In this document: piece by piece, positions 24,604-33,811 of the stretch | How positions within the stretch are numbered: position 1 is the first letter of the stretch | Layout: the number at the start of each line of letters is the position of its first letter | Source: JAITVB01 sp031553805 | GTDB lineage: Bacteria; Bacteroidota; Bacteroidia; Bacteroidales; Rikenellaceae | NCBI GenBank assembly: GCA_031553805.1 | Contig: JAVBLC010000005.1 | Location: 186,001-250,000, forward strand | Direction of reading: 5' to 3' | Length of the DNA: 64,000 bases | Notes under the pieces: model-generated | What the model saw: the letters and a program-made list of their open reading frames with translations, nothing else | What the model was told of the DNA's origin: nothing | Databases searched by the model: none | Translations under genes and position numbers: made by a program

Positions 24604-24635
24604 GGCGCAGCGAAGTTCTTCGCTGCGCCTTTTTT
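24604..24635 (+). terminator. Terminator of the GH28 gene
   Basis: GGCGCAGCGAA / TTCGCTGCGCC stem at 24604-24629 followed by six T. The stretch 24640-24860 beyond it shows no gene. Confidence 0.88.
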
Positions 24636-24862
24636 GCGTTGCTGAAATGACCTGCACTATATACGGCGATCGGCGTCCGCCGAGCCACATCAATCTTTTT
24701 TCCTGAAAATGTAACCGTTTCCTTGGATAATGCAAAAACCATCCGCCAGAGCGCACCTTTTTATTTAGATTAGCGCAAGAGACTTGTCGTAACGCGAGAT
24801 TATTGTGAGATTGCTCTGCCTCTTTTGCGTCCGCCCTCGACAAGGCATGAGTGTTATCAACG

Positions 24863-24886
24863 AAAAAAGACCGCCTTACGGCGATC
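24863..24886 (-). terminator. Terminator of tRNA-Leu
   Basis: On the minus strand GATCGCC-GTAA-GGCGGTC is followed by a T-run, 6 bp past the tRNA 3' end. Confidence 0.7.
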
Positions 24887-24891
24887 TTTCG

Positions 24892-24977
24892 TACTCGGAA
24901 CGGGAATCGAACCCGTACGGACATCACTGCCCACGGGATTTTAAGTCCCGCGTGTCTACCTATTCCACCATCCGAGC
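24892..24977 (-). tRNA. tRNA-Leu (UAA anticodon)
   Basis: 86 nt, type II with a long variable arm. The minus strand begins GCTCGGATGGTGGAATAGG (acceptor and D arm), the anticodon loop reads ACTTAAAAT with TAA, the T arm is CGGGTTCGATTCCCG, and it ends TCCGAGTA. The acceptor pairs GCTCGGA with TCCGAGT, with a terminal G-U. CCA is not encoded, as usual in this phylum. Confidence 0.93.
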
Positions 24978-24994
24978 AACCTTTGTCTTTTTGC

Positions 24995-25021
24995 AAAAAA
25001 GGCGTCCATTTGCTGAACGCC
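24995..25021 (-). terminator. Terminator next to the left tRNA-like relic
   Basis: On the minus strand GGCGT(TCA)..(TGG)ACGCC, positions 25001-25021, then six T. It sits 6 bp past the relic at 25028-25053, as a terminator would after a tRNA gene. Confidence 0.7.
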
Positions 25022-25027
25022 TCTTCT

Positions 25028-25053
25028 GAGCGGAAAACGAATATCGAACCCGC
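25028..25053 (-). repeat. Left 26-bp tRNA-Gly 3'-end-like relic (possible att site)
   Basis: On the minus strand it reads GCGGGTTCGATATTCG then TTTTCCGCTC, which resembles the T arm and 3' acceptor of a Bacteroidetes tRNA-Gly. No cognate 5' half with an anticodon precedes it. It matches the copy at 35118-35143 in 24 of 26 positions. Confidence 0.6.
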
Positions 25054-25187
25054 GCGTATCTATTTTGATTATCAGCTAATTTGTAAATGAACGTGTGCGA
25101 TGTACCGCTCTTTGGCACCGGATATTCTTGCCTGATAGTGCTGCCGTTTACTTTTTTGCGGAAGCAAGCGTATCCTTAAATCACACG

Positions 25188-25195
25188 CAAATATA
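25188..25195 (-). promoter_or_regulatory. Minus-strand -7 element upstream of the left relic
   Basis: TATATTTG on the minus strand. No clear -33 element. It could drive a transcript of about 180 nt ending at the terminator 24995-25021. Confidence 0.35.
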
Positions 25196-25270
25196 GCAAA
25201 TTATAATGAAAAACGGGGTAATCAAGGATTTTGTTTTGACATAGTCCCCCTTTGACATACGGAGTTGTCG

Positions 25271-27217
25271 TTAATTCTTTGGTATGCCGAAACGGGCTTC
25301 GTCGAGTAAATAGTTATGATGGAGCTCTTCTTCGCTCAATACGCGATCGTAAAAACGAAAAGCGTAGATACGTCCTGAAAAGTTTAGCGCGAAGTCGTTA
25401 CAGTAGAATTTTCCGAAAGTAAGCATGGAGGGGAACTCACCCGTCCCCGTCGATCCAAGCGGAGCCGTGGGCCAGGGCAATGGGCCCGCCTTGAATTTCA
25501 TTTCGCGATACACTATCTTTTCGCCGTACCAGGCCGTCATGTTGACCCCATCGAACTGGATCACCACCCGACGCTTGTATCCCGCCATATTACTGATAGC
25601 ATAGTTTTGTCCGTTCCATTTGCCTCCGGCGATGAACCCCATGCCTGTCGGGTAAGCCTCGACACCTGAGATCACATAACGTCCGGTCGGATCGGTCGGA
25701 TGGAGCAGGAAGCCGTAAAGGTCGCACCCTCCAGATGCAGTGTTCTTACCCGGTTCAGCCATAAAAACGGTTTCAATAGTGAATTCCTGGGGCCTTAGCA
25801 GGTCATCTTCGTATGCCATCGAGCATTGGGATCCCCTCCCCGATGCTTGCGTACCCGTTCCCGTGGTGCTACTGACCAGGTATGTCGGAACGGCATCGCT
25901 GAATATCAGGCAGTCGGGACCCCAGCCACTCAAATCGTTATACGGAAACCCGTAGAGCGGCATACTGTATTTATTTATGGTGGCAGGAGCGATGTTTCGC
26001 CAACGGTTGATGGCCCCGGCGGTTTCGGAAGTATAGTCGGTTTCGACCCGTTGATAGGATGGCGAATAATTGAACTTGTTCGCATTAAACCGCATCAGGT
26101 AAGGGTCGTTAACCTTTTTGAGGGTTTGGTTGGTCACCTGGGGTTCATTCATGCCGTTGTTGTATATACCGTCGTAGTGCAGCAGCAATCCGTCGGTTTC
26201 ATACCAATCGTCGCCTGGTTTTATGATCCTTATGTCGGAAGTAATATCGTCCAGGCCATTGGTGCCGTTTACCAGAATGCTCACATCGTAGATGCAGTTG
26301 CGCACGATGTCGTAGTTCATCGCATTATCCTTGCCCAGGTAGACCCTGTAATAAAATGTCTTTCCGGCAGCGCTCTCCACTGTAAATTCGAGATAAGTGG
26401 CCAAAGTCGGCGCCCCGTTTACTGTCGTGCTGCTTTTATCGCCTCCCGTCCCTCGTCTGTTTTCCGGAAGAAAGACCTCCCCTGTGGCCGAACGCCTGTC
26501 GGCAGCAGGGTAAAAGAAATCGCTTACCAGGAATTGATCGGCGGTCAACGGAGCATCCTGACCGATACGCTCCCAGAAATAGGTGGCGCCGGGAACGTTC
26601 CCAAAACGGACATTACGGATATGGAATCCATTCAGATCGGAATTTGCCTCGTTGAACGTGATATTGTATTTGACTTTAGCCACCTGCCGTTTCAAGCTGA
26701 CAGTCAAAGTGCCTGATTCAGAACCCGTAAGAACAACCTTTCCCGACATCATCAGGGCATCCTCGGTTCCGGAAACCGGCGTGCGGAAATCCAGGTTGGA
26801 GTTGACAAGGCGGAGGTGGGACATCACGTCACTCTCCAATCCGACGAAGTTGAAATAACCGGAGTACGCGTTTGTCGTTCCCGTGCTCATCCCCACATTG
26901 GCCGCCACATAAAGCACATAACCCGCACCGTTCCCTGTCGATACATTGGGGATCGTAAGTGAATTCGTACCCCCGCCAAGGTAGGCGGTTTTCATGGTAA
27001 ATTCGGCGTCGTTGGGGCTGAATATCAGCACTACGGCGTTATATATTTTATTTTCATTGAGGGTTCCCCGCGTTGTAACTACCATGGGTTCGTCCGGTAT
27101 CAACTGCAGGGTCAGCGTTTTCTCCTCTGTTTTCGGAAGGACACCCTGTTCCTGTTTCGTACAGGAGGCCATCCCTAACAACAAGGCGATCGCGGCTATA
27201 ATTACTCCTTTTTTCAT
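25271..27217 (-). CDS. Fimbrial lipoprotein with C-terminal LamG domain (probable tip adhesin)
   Basis: 648 aa from ATG 27217. Lipobox IALLLGMASC. Residues about 30-320 are fimbrillin-like: MVVTTRGTLNENKIYNAVVL, GYVLYVAANVG, GTLTVSLKRQVAKVKYNITF, as in DUF4906/Mfa-type accessory pilins. Residues about 420-640 form a concanavalin A-like LamG domain (PQEFTIETVFMAEPG; KRRVVIQFDGVNMTAWYGEK; GRIYAFRFYDRVLSEEELHH). It is the last gene of the fimbrial cluster, where tip components are often encoded, so it probably presents a glycan- or protein-binding head. The in-frame extension upstream lacks a signal peptide and was not used. Confidence 0.75.
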   Translation of the reverse strand: MKKGVIIAAIALLLGMASCTKQEQGVLPKTEEKTLTLQLIPDEPMVVTTRGTLNENKIYNAVVLIFSPNDAEFTMKTAYLGGGTNSLTIPNVSTGNGAGYVLYVAANVGMSTGTTNAYSGYFNFVGLESDVMSHLRLVNSNLDFRTPVSGTEDALMMSGKVVLTGSESGTLTVSLKRQVAKVKYNITFNEANSDLNGFHIRNVRFGNVPGATYFWERIGQDAPLTADQFLVSDFFYPAADRRSATGEVFLPENRRGTGGDKSSTTVNGAPTLATYLEFTVESAAGKTFYYRVYLGKDNAMNYDIVRNCIYDVSILVNGTNGLDDITSDIRIIKPGDDWYETDGLLLHYDGIYNNGMNEPQVTNQTLKKVNDPYLMRFNANKFNYSPSYQRVETDYTSETAGAINRWRNIAPATINKYSMPLYGFPYNDLSGWGPDCLIFSDAVPTYLVSSTTGTGTQASGRGSQCSMAYEDDLLRPQEFTIETVFMAEPGKNTASGGCDLYGFLLHPTDPTGRYVISGVEAYPTGMGFIAGGKWNGQNYAISNMAGYKRRVVIQFDGVNMTAWYGEKIVYREMKFKAGPLPWPTAPLGSTGTGEFPSMLTFGKFYCNDFALNFSGRIYAFRFYDRVLSEEELHHNYLLDEARFGIPKN

Positions 27218-27227
27218 TGTCCGTTTC

Positions 27228-28394
27228 TCAATTAAATGTCGTTCCCCAGACATAGGTGTCGTCCCAATTACCTGATTGTTCCACTTTGATGGAAAGCGGG
27301 TGCTGAGGTGTTTCTATTTTACTTACCCGCATTTTAAACAGATACTTTTTCCCGCTTTCAAAGGTCACGCCCTCGGCGATATAGCGGCGGTAGGTATATT
27401 CCCATTCGGCTGAAGGGGATTCCCTCCAACGCATGGCGATAAGGAATTCCACCTCTGCCTGGTCACCCGGTTCCAGCACGACATTGGTTGCGGTCGTTGA
27501 AACGGGAGGCACGATAACCGTGCGCCGGAGATACTTTCTTTGAGCTATCGGTGTGGCTCCGGTCACGGCGTCGGGAACCTCAGTCCCAGTAGGATCTGCC
27601 TTGAAAATAGAATTTTTCGAGGTCAACGTGCGATTGATCTGTACGTTAGGCAACGGGCCGCTGATATCGAAAGATCCTTCGGTGGATATCTTGGAGCCCA
27701 ACACCACTACGCGGTCAAGCAGCAATTCATCGTCGATATCCCAGGTGGAATTGGGATCGCGGGAGATCTGGAATTCGATCAACGAAAGGATATGCTCAAA
27801 CTGAAGGTTAACTGTCCAAGTCGAGGCATCGCTGTAATTGAATACCTTATTGCGCACAACCGCACGCATCACATTACACAAAGGCATATTATCCACGGCC
27901 TGGTCCTGAAGGATAGCGAACTGGATTTGCTTCGAGTTGTCGCAATTGGTCACGATCTTTGTTTTTCCAGAAGGCGCCCAAGGATAGTACGCGAAAAAGT
28001 CGAATGCATCGTGGGCGATCGGGACACAGATCTGAGGTTGGGCCGGATTGCTCGTCATATTCGTCCACTTCGTAGTGGCTTTATAATAACCGACATCGAA
28101 GTATCCATGATAGATATCTGCCAGTGTGAACGGCTGGTTGGGATTATCGATGTGCTTGGTCATAAATATCCCGATCACGTCGTCGTCGGCGAATGTGGTA
28201 GCTTCATAAGAGGTGGTGCCGTATTTTGTGCCATTGGCCCGTGTGGAAGGAGAGTATGACGAGGACGGAGAGGCGATTTCCGCTCCGAATGCCGGCACAA
28301 TGACCGTTGCGGGATCAGATGCCTCTTCCTGTTTCTGGCACGAGACAAAGAAAATTGCGACCATGGTCGCTATATAAAATCGCTTTTTCATCAT
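27228..28394 (-). CDS. Fimbrillin-family lipoprotein
   Basis: About 388 aa. Lipobox MVAIFFVSC. Pattern of the Bacteroidales fimbrillin (Mfa-like) superfamily: STRANGTKYGTTSYEATTFADDDVIGIFM early, FFAYYPWAPSG in the middle, LQFEHILSLIEFQI, and a C-terminal SIKVEQSGNWDD strand. In this superfamily the first strand is removed by an Arg protease and subunits join by strand exchange. STRANG supplies a plausible Arg site. The start ATG (28394) overlaps the upstream TGA by one base, so translation is coupled. 10 bp separate it from the LamG gene. Confidence 0.8.
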   Translation of the reverse strand: MMKKRFYIATMVAIFFVSCQKQEEASDPATVIVPAFGAEIASPSSSYSPSTRANGTKYGTTSYEATTFADDDVIGIFMTKHIDNPNQPFTLADIYHGYFDVGYYKATTKWTNMTSNPAQPQICVPIAHDAFDFFAYYPWAPSGKTKIVTNCDNSKQIQFAILQDQAVDNMPLCNVMRAVVRNKVFNYSDASTWTVNLQFEHILSLIEFQISRDPNSTWDIDDELLLDRVVVLGSKISTEGSFDISGPLPNVQINRTLTSKNSIFKADPTGTEVPDAVTGATPIAQRKYLRRTVIVPPVSTTATNVVLEPGDQAEVEFLIAMRWRESPSAEWEYTYRRYIAEGVTFESGKKYLFKMRVSKIETPQHPLSIKVEQSGNWDDTYVWGTTFN

Positions 28395-29530
28395 CAAATC
28401 ACCTCATTTGTTTCGTCGCCAGCTTCCCAATCGCCAATCTCAAGCGTGGGAAAAACGACCGCCGAGGCGGAAACCCCGTCATAAACGACTTTTATGTTAT
28501 ATTCCGTGCGGCCACCTTTATTAAAAACATTTCCGTCCAGCGAGGGCGTGATGAGCGTCGCCAGCGTGCTGTTTGCTGACAGGGCGGACGCCGCGCTCCA
28601 GAAGCGAAGGTCGATCCGCAGAACGAACTTATTCTTGGCTGTCGGGTTTTTAGCGGCGCCGGGCAACACATACAGGTCATTGCTGTAGACGGCAGGGTTT
28701 GCAGAGGTACACGTCCCCAAACGGGTGCGGGTAAGGGTGCCGCTGATATAAGGGTTGTTCAATGCCGGGAGCTTGGTGGCCGGATTTTCCGTGGGATTAT
28801 TAAGCATGTAAACGATAGGGGCGACATTATCATGATTTACGGCGATCGAGTCCGCTCCAAGCGTGTAGTTCCCCTCGGCACAAAGATTATCGATGGATAT
28901 GCCCTGATAGCGGTCGGTTACCGTATTCTTCCCGGCTAAGGCCAAGGCCAGGTAAACATTATTGTCGGTATACAGGTCTTTGAGCGCTATGGCTGAGCAA
29001 TAACGCTTCATATCCGGTAGGGCGATCGTGGCGGAAGCGACGGACGAAAGCGAAGGAACCTGGTAGCCATAAAGGGCGGTAGCCATAAAGTCCATATTGT
29101 TGGTGACCGTAACGCTTTTGCCGTCCGGATTCAACGGGATGGCCGGAGAATAGACATAGATATCGAAATACCCGGGGTCGGTTTTGGAGAACATGGGCAA
29201 TGTCATGGCAGTACCCGCGCCCGAACGATTAACGCCGGTCGCATCGACCATGCAGGCAGTCAATGATGAGTTTGAGCCGTTGCTGAAATAATAGGTGTTC
29301 TCGGCCACGCATTCGCGGGTGAAGTCCGGCCCGGTCGCTCCCTGATGGCTGCGGTAAACCACGATCCGTACCGTCCGGTTTGCAGGGACGAATGCACTCG
29401 TTGCCCGGGTCTGCATCTGGGCCGAAAAATCGACCCGAAAGGTGCCCGGAGACGTAGTCGGCTCCTCTTTCTGGCACGAAACGGCGCCGATGGAAGCCAG
29501 TAGTAAAAATATTTTCGAAATGCACTTCAT
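28394..29530 (-). CDS. Fimbrillin-like accessory lipoprotein
   Basis: 378 aa from ATG 29530. Lipobox LLLASIGAVSC. RVDFSAQMQTRATSAFVPA provides the short strand and Arg typical of Mfa/FimA-type pilins. VRIVVYRSHQGATGPDFTRE and GYFDIYVYSPAIPLNPDG follow, and it ends with a FPTLEIGDWEAGDE strand that matches the 'V..W..GD' terminus of fimbrillins. The upstream in-frame codons include charged non-signal residues, so they were left out. Gap of 14 bp to the previous gene. Confidence 0.75.
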   Translation of the reverse strand: MKCISKIFLLLASIGAVSCQKEEPTTSPGTFRVDFSAQMQTRATSAFVPANRTVRIVVYRSHQGATGPDFTRECVAENTYYFSNGSNSSLTACMVDATGVNRSGAGTAMTLPMFSKTDPGYFDIYVYSPAIPLNPDGKSVTVTNNMDFMATALYGYQVPSLSSVASATIALPDMKRYCSAIALKDLYTDNNVYLALALAGKNTVTDRYQGISIDNLCAEGNYTLGADSIAVNHDNVAPIVYMLNNPTENPATKLPALNNPYISGTLTRTRLGTCTSANPAVYSNDLYVLPGAAKNPTAKNKFVLRIDLRFWSAASALSANSTLATLITPSLDGNVFNKGGRTEYNIKVVYDGVSASAVVFPTLEIGDWEAGDETNEVI

Positions 29531-29544
29531 ATCTTGAGATTCTG

Positions 29545-30651
29545 TCAGATCATTGGTTCTTCGGTTAAAACAATCTCTTCTCCGCTGACGCTTGTCGTTT
29601 CCCATCCCTCGACTTGGGCGGTGAAAGTGATCGTCGTGTGCTGGAGGGTCAAGGTATACAACATCGATTTGCCGATCGCCCAGTTGGTCGCCGCGTTGAA
29701 CGATACGGTTGTCGTTTTCACGTAAGGTTCGCTGCCTGCATGAGTAGTCACGGCGTAATCGATTTCGACCTCGATCGGCTGGCCTGCGGTCCCGTTCTGG
29801 GGAATCAGGTAACAGCCGGGAGTGGCGACCAAGGTCGGCGTGGCGGAATAGGTCAGTGTATAGTCATCGGCAGGATTATTCTCGTCGAGGATCGTGTATG
29901 AGGCATTGCCCGTGATCGATGACCACGCAGGAGTCGTATTACTTGTGCCACCGAGCGAAAGCACGCTGGTGTTGCGTACTCCTTTGAGGCGTATACCGGT
30001 CACTTTCACGGAATAATTATCCATACCGGCGCTGAATGCGATCGCAAAGCGGATGCGGGTAGTAACGTGTTGAAAGGTGAACATCACGGGAGAATGGTCG
30101 CCAGGGGCGCGGTCGGTCACTTGGGCGACGAGCAAATCCACATGGTCCGCAACATTGTCCTGTACAGTGAAATTGATCTTGGGCACACCCTTCGCCGTCG
30201 CGAGCGTATTCATCGTTATTCCGGTGCCGTTTGCCGTCCCATCGCTGTAGGGCAGGTAAGCGAAGAACGTGTATTTGTTGGTGAGGATCGGCGACCAAAG
30301 TCTCTCGGGCGAATAGACGGCCCCGGTGGCGGTCTTTTCGACCATCTGGTTATACATCAGTCTCGGCACGGTGCTCCCATGCGCAGCGGCCCAAGTGGAA
30401 GCGGCGGTATAATAGGTAAACACGCCGAACTGCGCCCCGACAGGAATGCCGGCCGGGTCGAGCGCCCGGGTTTTTGTTTCCCAGTCGCCGCCGTTGTCGT
30501 TGTCCTCTATCCTTCCGCCAAAATCAATCGCCACATCCGCTTCCTCTGGAATTTCGGGCGTTTCGATCGTTTTGCTGCAGGCGATTGCGAGGAGCGCCAG
30601 CGCCAGCGGGAGTAGCATTCGTAAGGTGCGGTTATGGAACTGTCCGTTCAT
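29545..30651 (-). CDS. Fimbrillin-family lipoprotein
   Basis: 368 aa from ATG 30651. Lipobox LALLAIACS. DVAIDFGGRIEDNDNGGDW and KTRALDPAGIPVGAQFGVF mark the N-terminal fimbrillin domain. YTFFAYLPYSDGTANGTGI and VMFTFQHVTTRIRFAIAFS (the conserved F-x-H-x-x-[ST]-[KR] motif) and a C-terminal VEGWETTSVSGEEI follow. It shares the layout of the next fimbrillin (30758-31708), suggesting duplication. Fimbrial subunit on the cell surface. Confidence 0.8.
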   Translation of the reverse strand: MNGQFHNRTLRMLLPLALALLAIACSKTIETPEIPEEADVAIDFGGRIEDNDNGGDWETKTRALDPAGIPVGAQFGVFTYYTAASTWAAAHGSTVPRLMYNQMVEKTATGAVYSPERLWSPILTNKYTFFAYLPYSDGTANGTGITMNTLATAKGVPKINFTVQDNVADHVDLLVAQVTDRAPGDHSPVMFTFQHVTTRIRFAIAFSAGMDNYSVKVTGIRLKGVRNTSVLSLGGTSNTTPAWSSITGNASYTILDENNPADDYTLTYSATPTLVATPGCYLIPQNGTAGQPIEVEIDYAVTTHAGSEPYVKTTTVSFNAATNWAIGKSMLYTLTLQHTTITFTAQVEGWETTSVSGEEIVLTEEPMI

Positions 30652-30757
30652 TTGTATTTTTTCTGGCTTGTTCTGGTGACCGGAAGGGGACATTCAACCC
30701 CTTCCGGCCTGGTTTTATGCAATGTAAAAACGCTTTAATGCGTCAAATATTGCATGA

Positions 30758-31708
30758 TTACGGGAGAGGCACTGCAGTATCCGTATTCCAGGCTTCGAGC
30801 TCGGCATTGAAGGTGATCTTGAGCGGGTCGATCCTGATGTTGAAGTTGTACGATTTGCCCGACGCCATCGGAGTTATTCCGGAAAGATCGAAGACCTTCG
30901 GTGCTGCAGCCTCGCCGTTGACGGTGTAACTAACCGACAGGGCGGTTGCGCTCAGCGCCTGCGGAACTATATAGTACACGTCGTCAGCTATTGTGGCGGG
31001 GGTCGTAGCGTCATCGCTCAGCGAAGTCTGGAAGCCGGTGGGGATAATGGTTACCGCCGAACCTCCGGTAGCGGTCATTGTGCCGGCGCCCATGTTGGCC
31101 CAGGTTACTTCACCTTGGCTCTGCGGGACATTGAGCGTGATGTTGGTGATAACGATGGGGTTTAACGCGTCTACCTCAGTGGTATAGGCCGTAAAGCGGA
31201 CACGGGTCAACGCGTGTTGGAAGGTCACCACTTGGCTGGTCGTCTGGACTGCAGGCGCGATCGGACCAACAGCCATCGTTACCAGGTCAATCTGGTTGTT
31301 GTTGCCTGCCACGAAGGCAAGCTTGGTCCCTTCGGTAGCCGTTGCTTCTGACGGATTGGGTACAAAAGCAGTCGCAGGAGCAGTGGTCGTGGCGTCGGTC
31401 TTGGCATAACCCACGAACGAATAGGGGTTAATCCCGTCATAGTAATACATTTGCGTCCATGTGGCGGGGAGACCGCTGCTGGAGCCTTTGTAGTGGTCGC
31501 CGACCAGATCGTAAACTTCCGTGAATTTGAGGGTCGTGTTCTTGTAACCGTAGATGGTGAACTCGCCGGTGTTCAGTGCCGTCGCTTTCGATACTACAGT
31601 GTTCGAGAACCGCATAGCGCGGGCATCGGGTTGTTCGATCGTTTCGCTCTTAGAGCAAGAGGTCAACGTTACGGCTGCTACTGCGGCCATCAGAAAAATT
31701 TTTTTCAT
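30758..31708 (-). CDS. Fimbrillin-family lipoprotein, probable major subunit
   Basis: 316 aa. Lipobox AVTLTSC at about 12-18. MRFSNTVVSKATALNTGEF (N-terminal strand), YNGI-like YYYDGINPYSFVGYAKTDA, QVVTFQHALTRVRFTAYT (FxHALTRV motif) and the C-terminal EAWNTDTAVPLP. It is the shortest fimbrillin and is placed straight after the FimB/Mfa2 gene. Its compact, Thr/Ala-rich composition is what I would expect of the shaft subunit. ATG 31708 is preceded by an 80-bp AT-rich gap that may hold a separate promoter. Confidence 0.8.
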   Translation of the reverse strand: MKKIFLMAAVAAVTLTSCSKSETIEQPDARAMRFSNTVVSKATALNTGEFTIYGYKNTTLKFTEVYDLVGDHYKGSSSGLPATWTQMYYYDGINPYSFVGYAKTDATTTAPATAFVPNPSEATATEGTKLAFVAGNNNQIDLVTMAVGPIAPAVQTTSQVVTFQHALTRVRFTAYTTEVDALNPIVITNITLNVPQSQGEVTWANMGAGTMTATGGSAVTIIPTGFQTSLSDDATTPATIADDVYYIVPQALSATALSVSYTVNGEAAAPKVFDLSGITPMASGKSYNFNIRIDPLKITFNAELEAWNTDTAVPLP

Positions 31709-31788
31709 AGTGTTGGTTTAAAAGGTTTTTAAAAGTTTATTGAATTGATTTAGAACAAATAACTTGTGTTTCGATGTGGTGTTCGGTT

Positions 31789-32799
31789 TTATTCCAGTTC
31801 GACGGTTTGTTCATACCAGTCGGCCAGTTCGGCATTCCATCCGCCGGTGCTTTCCGTTGCAGGAATGATTATCGGTACCCTGCGCAGGTCGATTATCCCG
31901 CCGTCGCAGCAGAGCTCCTCGTCGAGATAGTCGTATATATCAAACGACTGGCGGTAAACCGTATTGTCCGTGAGCAGAAATTCAAAGGTTATGATGTTCG
32001 TATCGTTCTCTGTACGCACAGCCGGCGCCACCTTGTTGATCCCGAACGCAGCGACGACCGCCGTCAGCGAGGAGGAGGAATTTTTGGCGCAGTCAAACAT
32101 TGTCGTGAATACCTGGCTGTCCCGCACCTGGTCGTATAAGAATTTAGCGCCCGCCGTTCCTGTCATCGTGCCGCGGATCTGCTGCGCGTATTGCAACCCT
32201 TGGATGTCGGTCAGTATTAAATAACTAACCGTTCGATTCCGTGGCAACAGGTAGAGGTCCTGTTGCATCTGGCCATCGACCGTCACGTCGAAATCAGGCA
32301 GGCTGTACACGAAAAGGTCGTCGGGCTGCCCTATCGTGTGTGTGGTGGAGGCGGGAACGACGCTTTTCACTGAACCCTGGTTGTCTTGGGGGTCGTCACT
32401 GTCGGGTTCTCCAGACGGTGCCATAATGCGGCCGCCATACAGGTTATTGTATTGCGAACGGGAAATTTCCGGCATCCGGGCCTTGATCGCCTCGCAGAAC
32501 GCATCGTCCTGGATCGTATACAGATCGGAGTCATCGTTGAACGCTACCAGGCGGTAATGCCCTACGGGAAGTTTGACGGTCTCCTCTCCTGCGTAGACAT
32601 AGCGGGTGTAATGCTCACCCTCGTCCGAATAAAAATCGATACGTACCTGCGGATGTGCATCGCCCATGTAAGCCCTGTCGACAATTACGCGGAAAGAACG
32701 GTAGTGGGGATGGTTTTCTTCCATACATATCTGCTTGCGGCATGCCGTAATAAATGGCAGGGCGAGCATGGAAGCGCATATAAGAATCTTTATTCTCAC
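31789..32799 (-). CDS. FimB/Mfa2-family fimbrial anchor lipoprotein
   Basis: 336 aa. GTG start at 32799, chosen because AAGGAG lies about 9 bp upstream and the DUF3575 stop is 2 bp away. A GTG nine codons earlier would overlap that gene. Lipobox ASMLALPFITAC. VRIDFYSDEGEHYTRYVYAG and LPVGHYRLVAFNDDSD are the classic FimB/Mfa2 signature, followed by VSYLILTDIQGLQYAQQIRG and AFGINK. The family anchors fimbriae to the outer membrane and sets their length. Confidence 0.85.
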   Translation of the reverse strand: MRIKILICASMLALPFITACRKQICMEENHPHYRSFRVIVDRAYMGDAHPQVRIDFYSDEGEHYTRYVYAGEETVKLPVGHYRLVAFNDDSDLYTIQDDAFCEAIKARMPEISRSQYNNLYGGRIMAPSGEPDSDDPQDNQGSVKSVVPASTTHTIGQPDDLFVYSLPDFDVTVDGQMQQDLYLLPRNRTVSYLILTDIQGLQYAQQIRGTMTGTAGAKFLYDQVRDSQVFTTMFDCAKNSSSSLTAVVAAFGINKVAPAVRTENDTNIITFEFLLTDNTVYRQSFDIYDYLDEELCCDGGIIDLRRVPIIIPATESTGGWNAELADWYEQTVELE

Positions 32800-32801
32800 T
32801 T

Positions 32802-33566
32802 TTATTTTCTCCTTCCAAAATTCCACCTGAACGATACCTCGGCCTTTGTAATGCCCCAGTAGGTGGTGCGGTCTGTTCCGTCGTAAACGTAATGTTCGCC
32901 TATATCGTTGTAACGTATATACTTCTTATATGACGTGTTGAGATAGCCGCCCCCGAGGCCGAAGCGAAGCGACCAGTTAGGGCTCAGGCGCATAACGTAG
33001 CCCAAACTAAGGCCAGCCTCCACAAGCGACTCGTTCCAGTAACCTACATCGCCGTTCTTCAGATCATAGGAACCCGAAATCGCATGCACTCCTACATAAA
33101 AGGAGCGGCTGGGGCTGTAACCGCCGAACCAATAACGGATTTCAGGACTTAGTGTCCAGATTTGATAAAACCGATCCTTGCTTCGCTGCCGCCACCAGGC
33201 GACATCGAAATTCAGGCTTGCAGACCACCGGGGGGCAAAAACATACTCAATGCCGACGTTAGGTCTGAGCGTCATCCAGGATAACGCATTGGTTTCAAGC
33301 GACCAGGGAGGATATGTTGCCCGAGTAGACGGATATCTGCCGCTTTCCGATACGCTGGAGTCTTGAAGAGCATCGATTCCGATTTCGGATGTCGAGTCTA
33401 TCATGGCTCCGGTTTGTGCATATTCGTACAGCAGGGTATCGCTGTGTGGAGTTATAATATTATCGGAAGAAAACACACGATCAGCCCCCTTGCAGATTCC
33501 TACTTGGAACACCAGCACGAATAGGGGGACTATTACGATGAAATATTTTTCTTTTCTCTTTTGCAA
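32802..33566 (-). CDS. DUF3575-type outer-membrane barrel in fimbrial operon
   Basis: 254 aa from a TTG start (33566), since no ATG precedes the signal-like segment YFIVIVPLFVLVFQVGICKG. After a Ser/Thr-rich linker the conserved WSLETNALSWMTLRPNVGIE begins the DUF3575 domain, with amphipathic strands SASLNFDVAWWR, FYVGVHAISGSYD, GLSLGYVMRLSPNWSLRFG and a final Phe/Arg strand VSFRWNFGRRK. The family is regularly found upstream of FimB/Mfa2 genes in Bacteroidales and is presumed to help fimbrial assembly. The stop lies 2 bp before the FimB start. Confidence 0.75.
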   Translation of the reverse strand: MQKRKEKYFIVIVPLFVLVFQVGICKGADRVFSSDNIITPHSDTLLYEYAQTGAMIDSTSEIGIDALQDSSVSESGRYPSTRATYPPWSLETNALSWMTLRPNVGIEYVFAPRWSASLNFDVAWWRQRSKDRFYQIWTLSPEIRYWFGGYSPSRSFYVGVHAISGSYDLKNGDVGYWNESLVEAGLSLGYVMRLSPNWSLRFGLGGGYLNTSYKKYIRYNDIGEHYVYDGTDRTTYWGITKAEVSFRWNFGRRK

Positions 33567-33811
33567 ACGGTTTATTTAATTTTAAAGAAGCATTTTATTA
33601 CATCAACTCACAATCTCTTACATGCCATTTCTACCGTGCACGCCACGAAGGAACACGGAAATAAACGTTTTACGGGGTGTAAATATGATATTAAAAAACC
33701 TTTTTCGCATATACAAGGGTCGTTTGAGACACTTTTTGGCAAAAATGAGACGGAAACGAAGCTTTTATAATCCATAACAAGACTCCTATTAAGGAGGAAA
33801 TAATGCAAAAT

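Noticed and set aside
24640..24860. Gene or ncRNA between the GH28 terminator and tRNA-Leu
   Set aside because: No frame with a signal, no promoter consensus in a useful place, and no known RNA pattern.
25028..25110. Complete tRNA gene with GAGCGG/CCGCTC ends
   Set aside because: Only the T-arm and 3' acceptor resemble a tRNA. No D arm or anticodon arm can be drawn in the interior.
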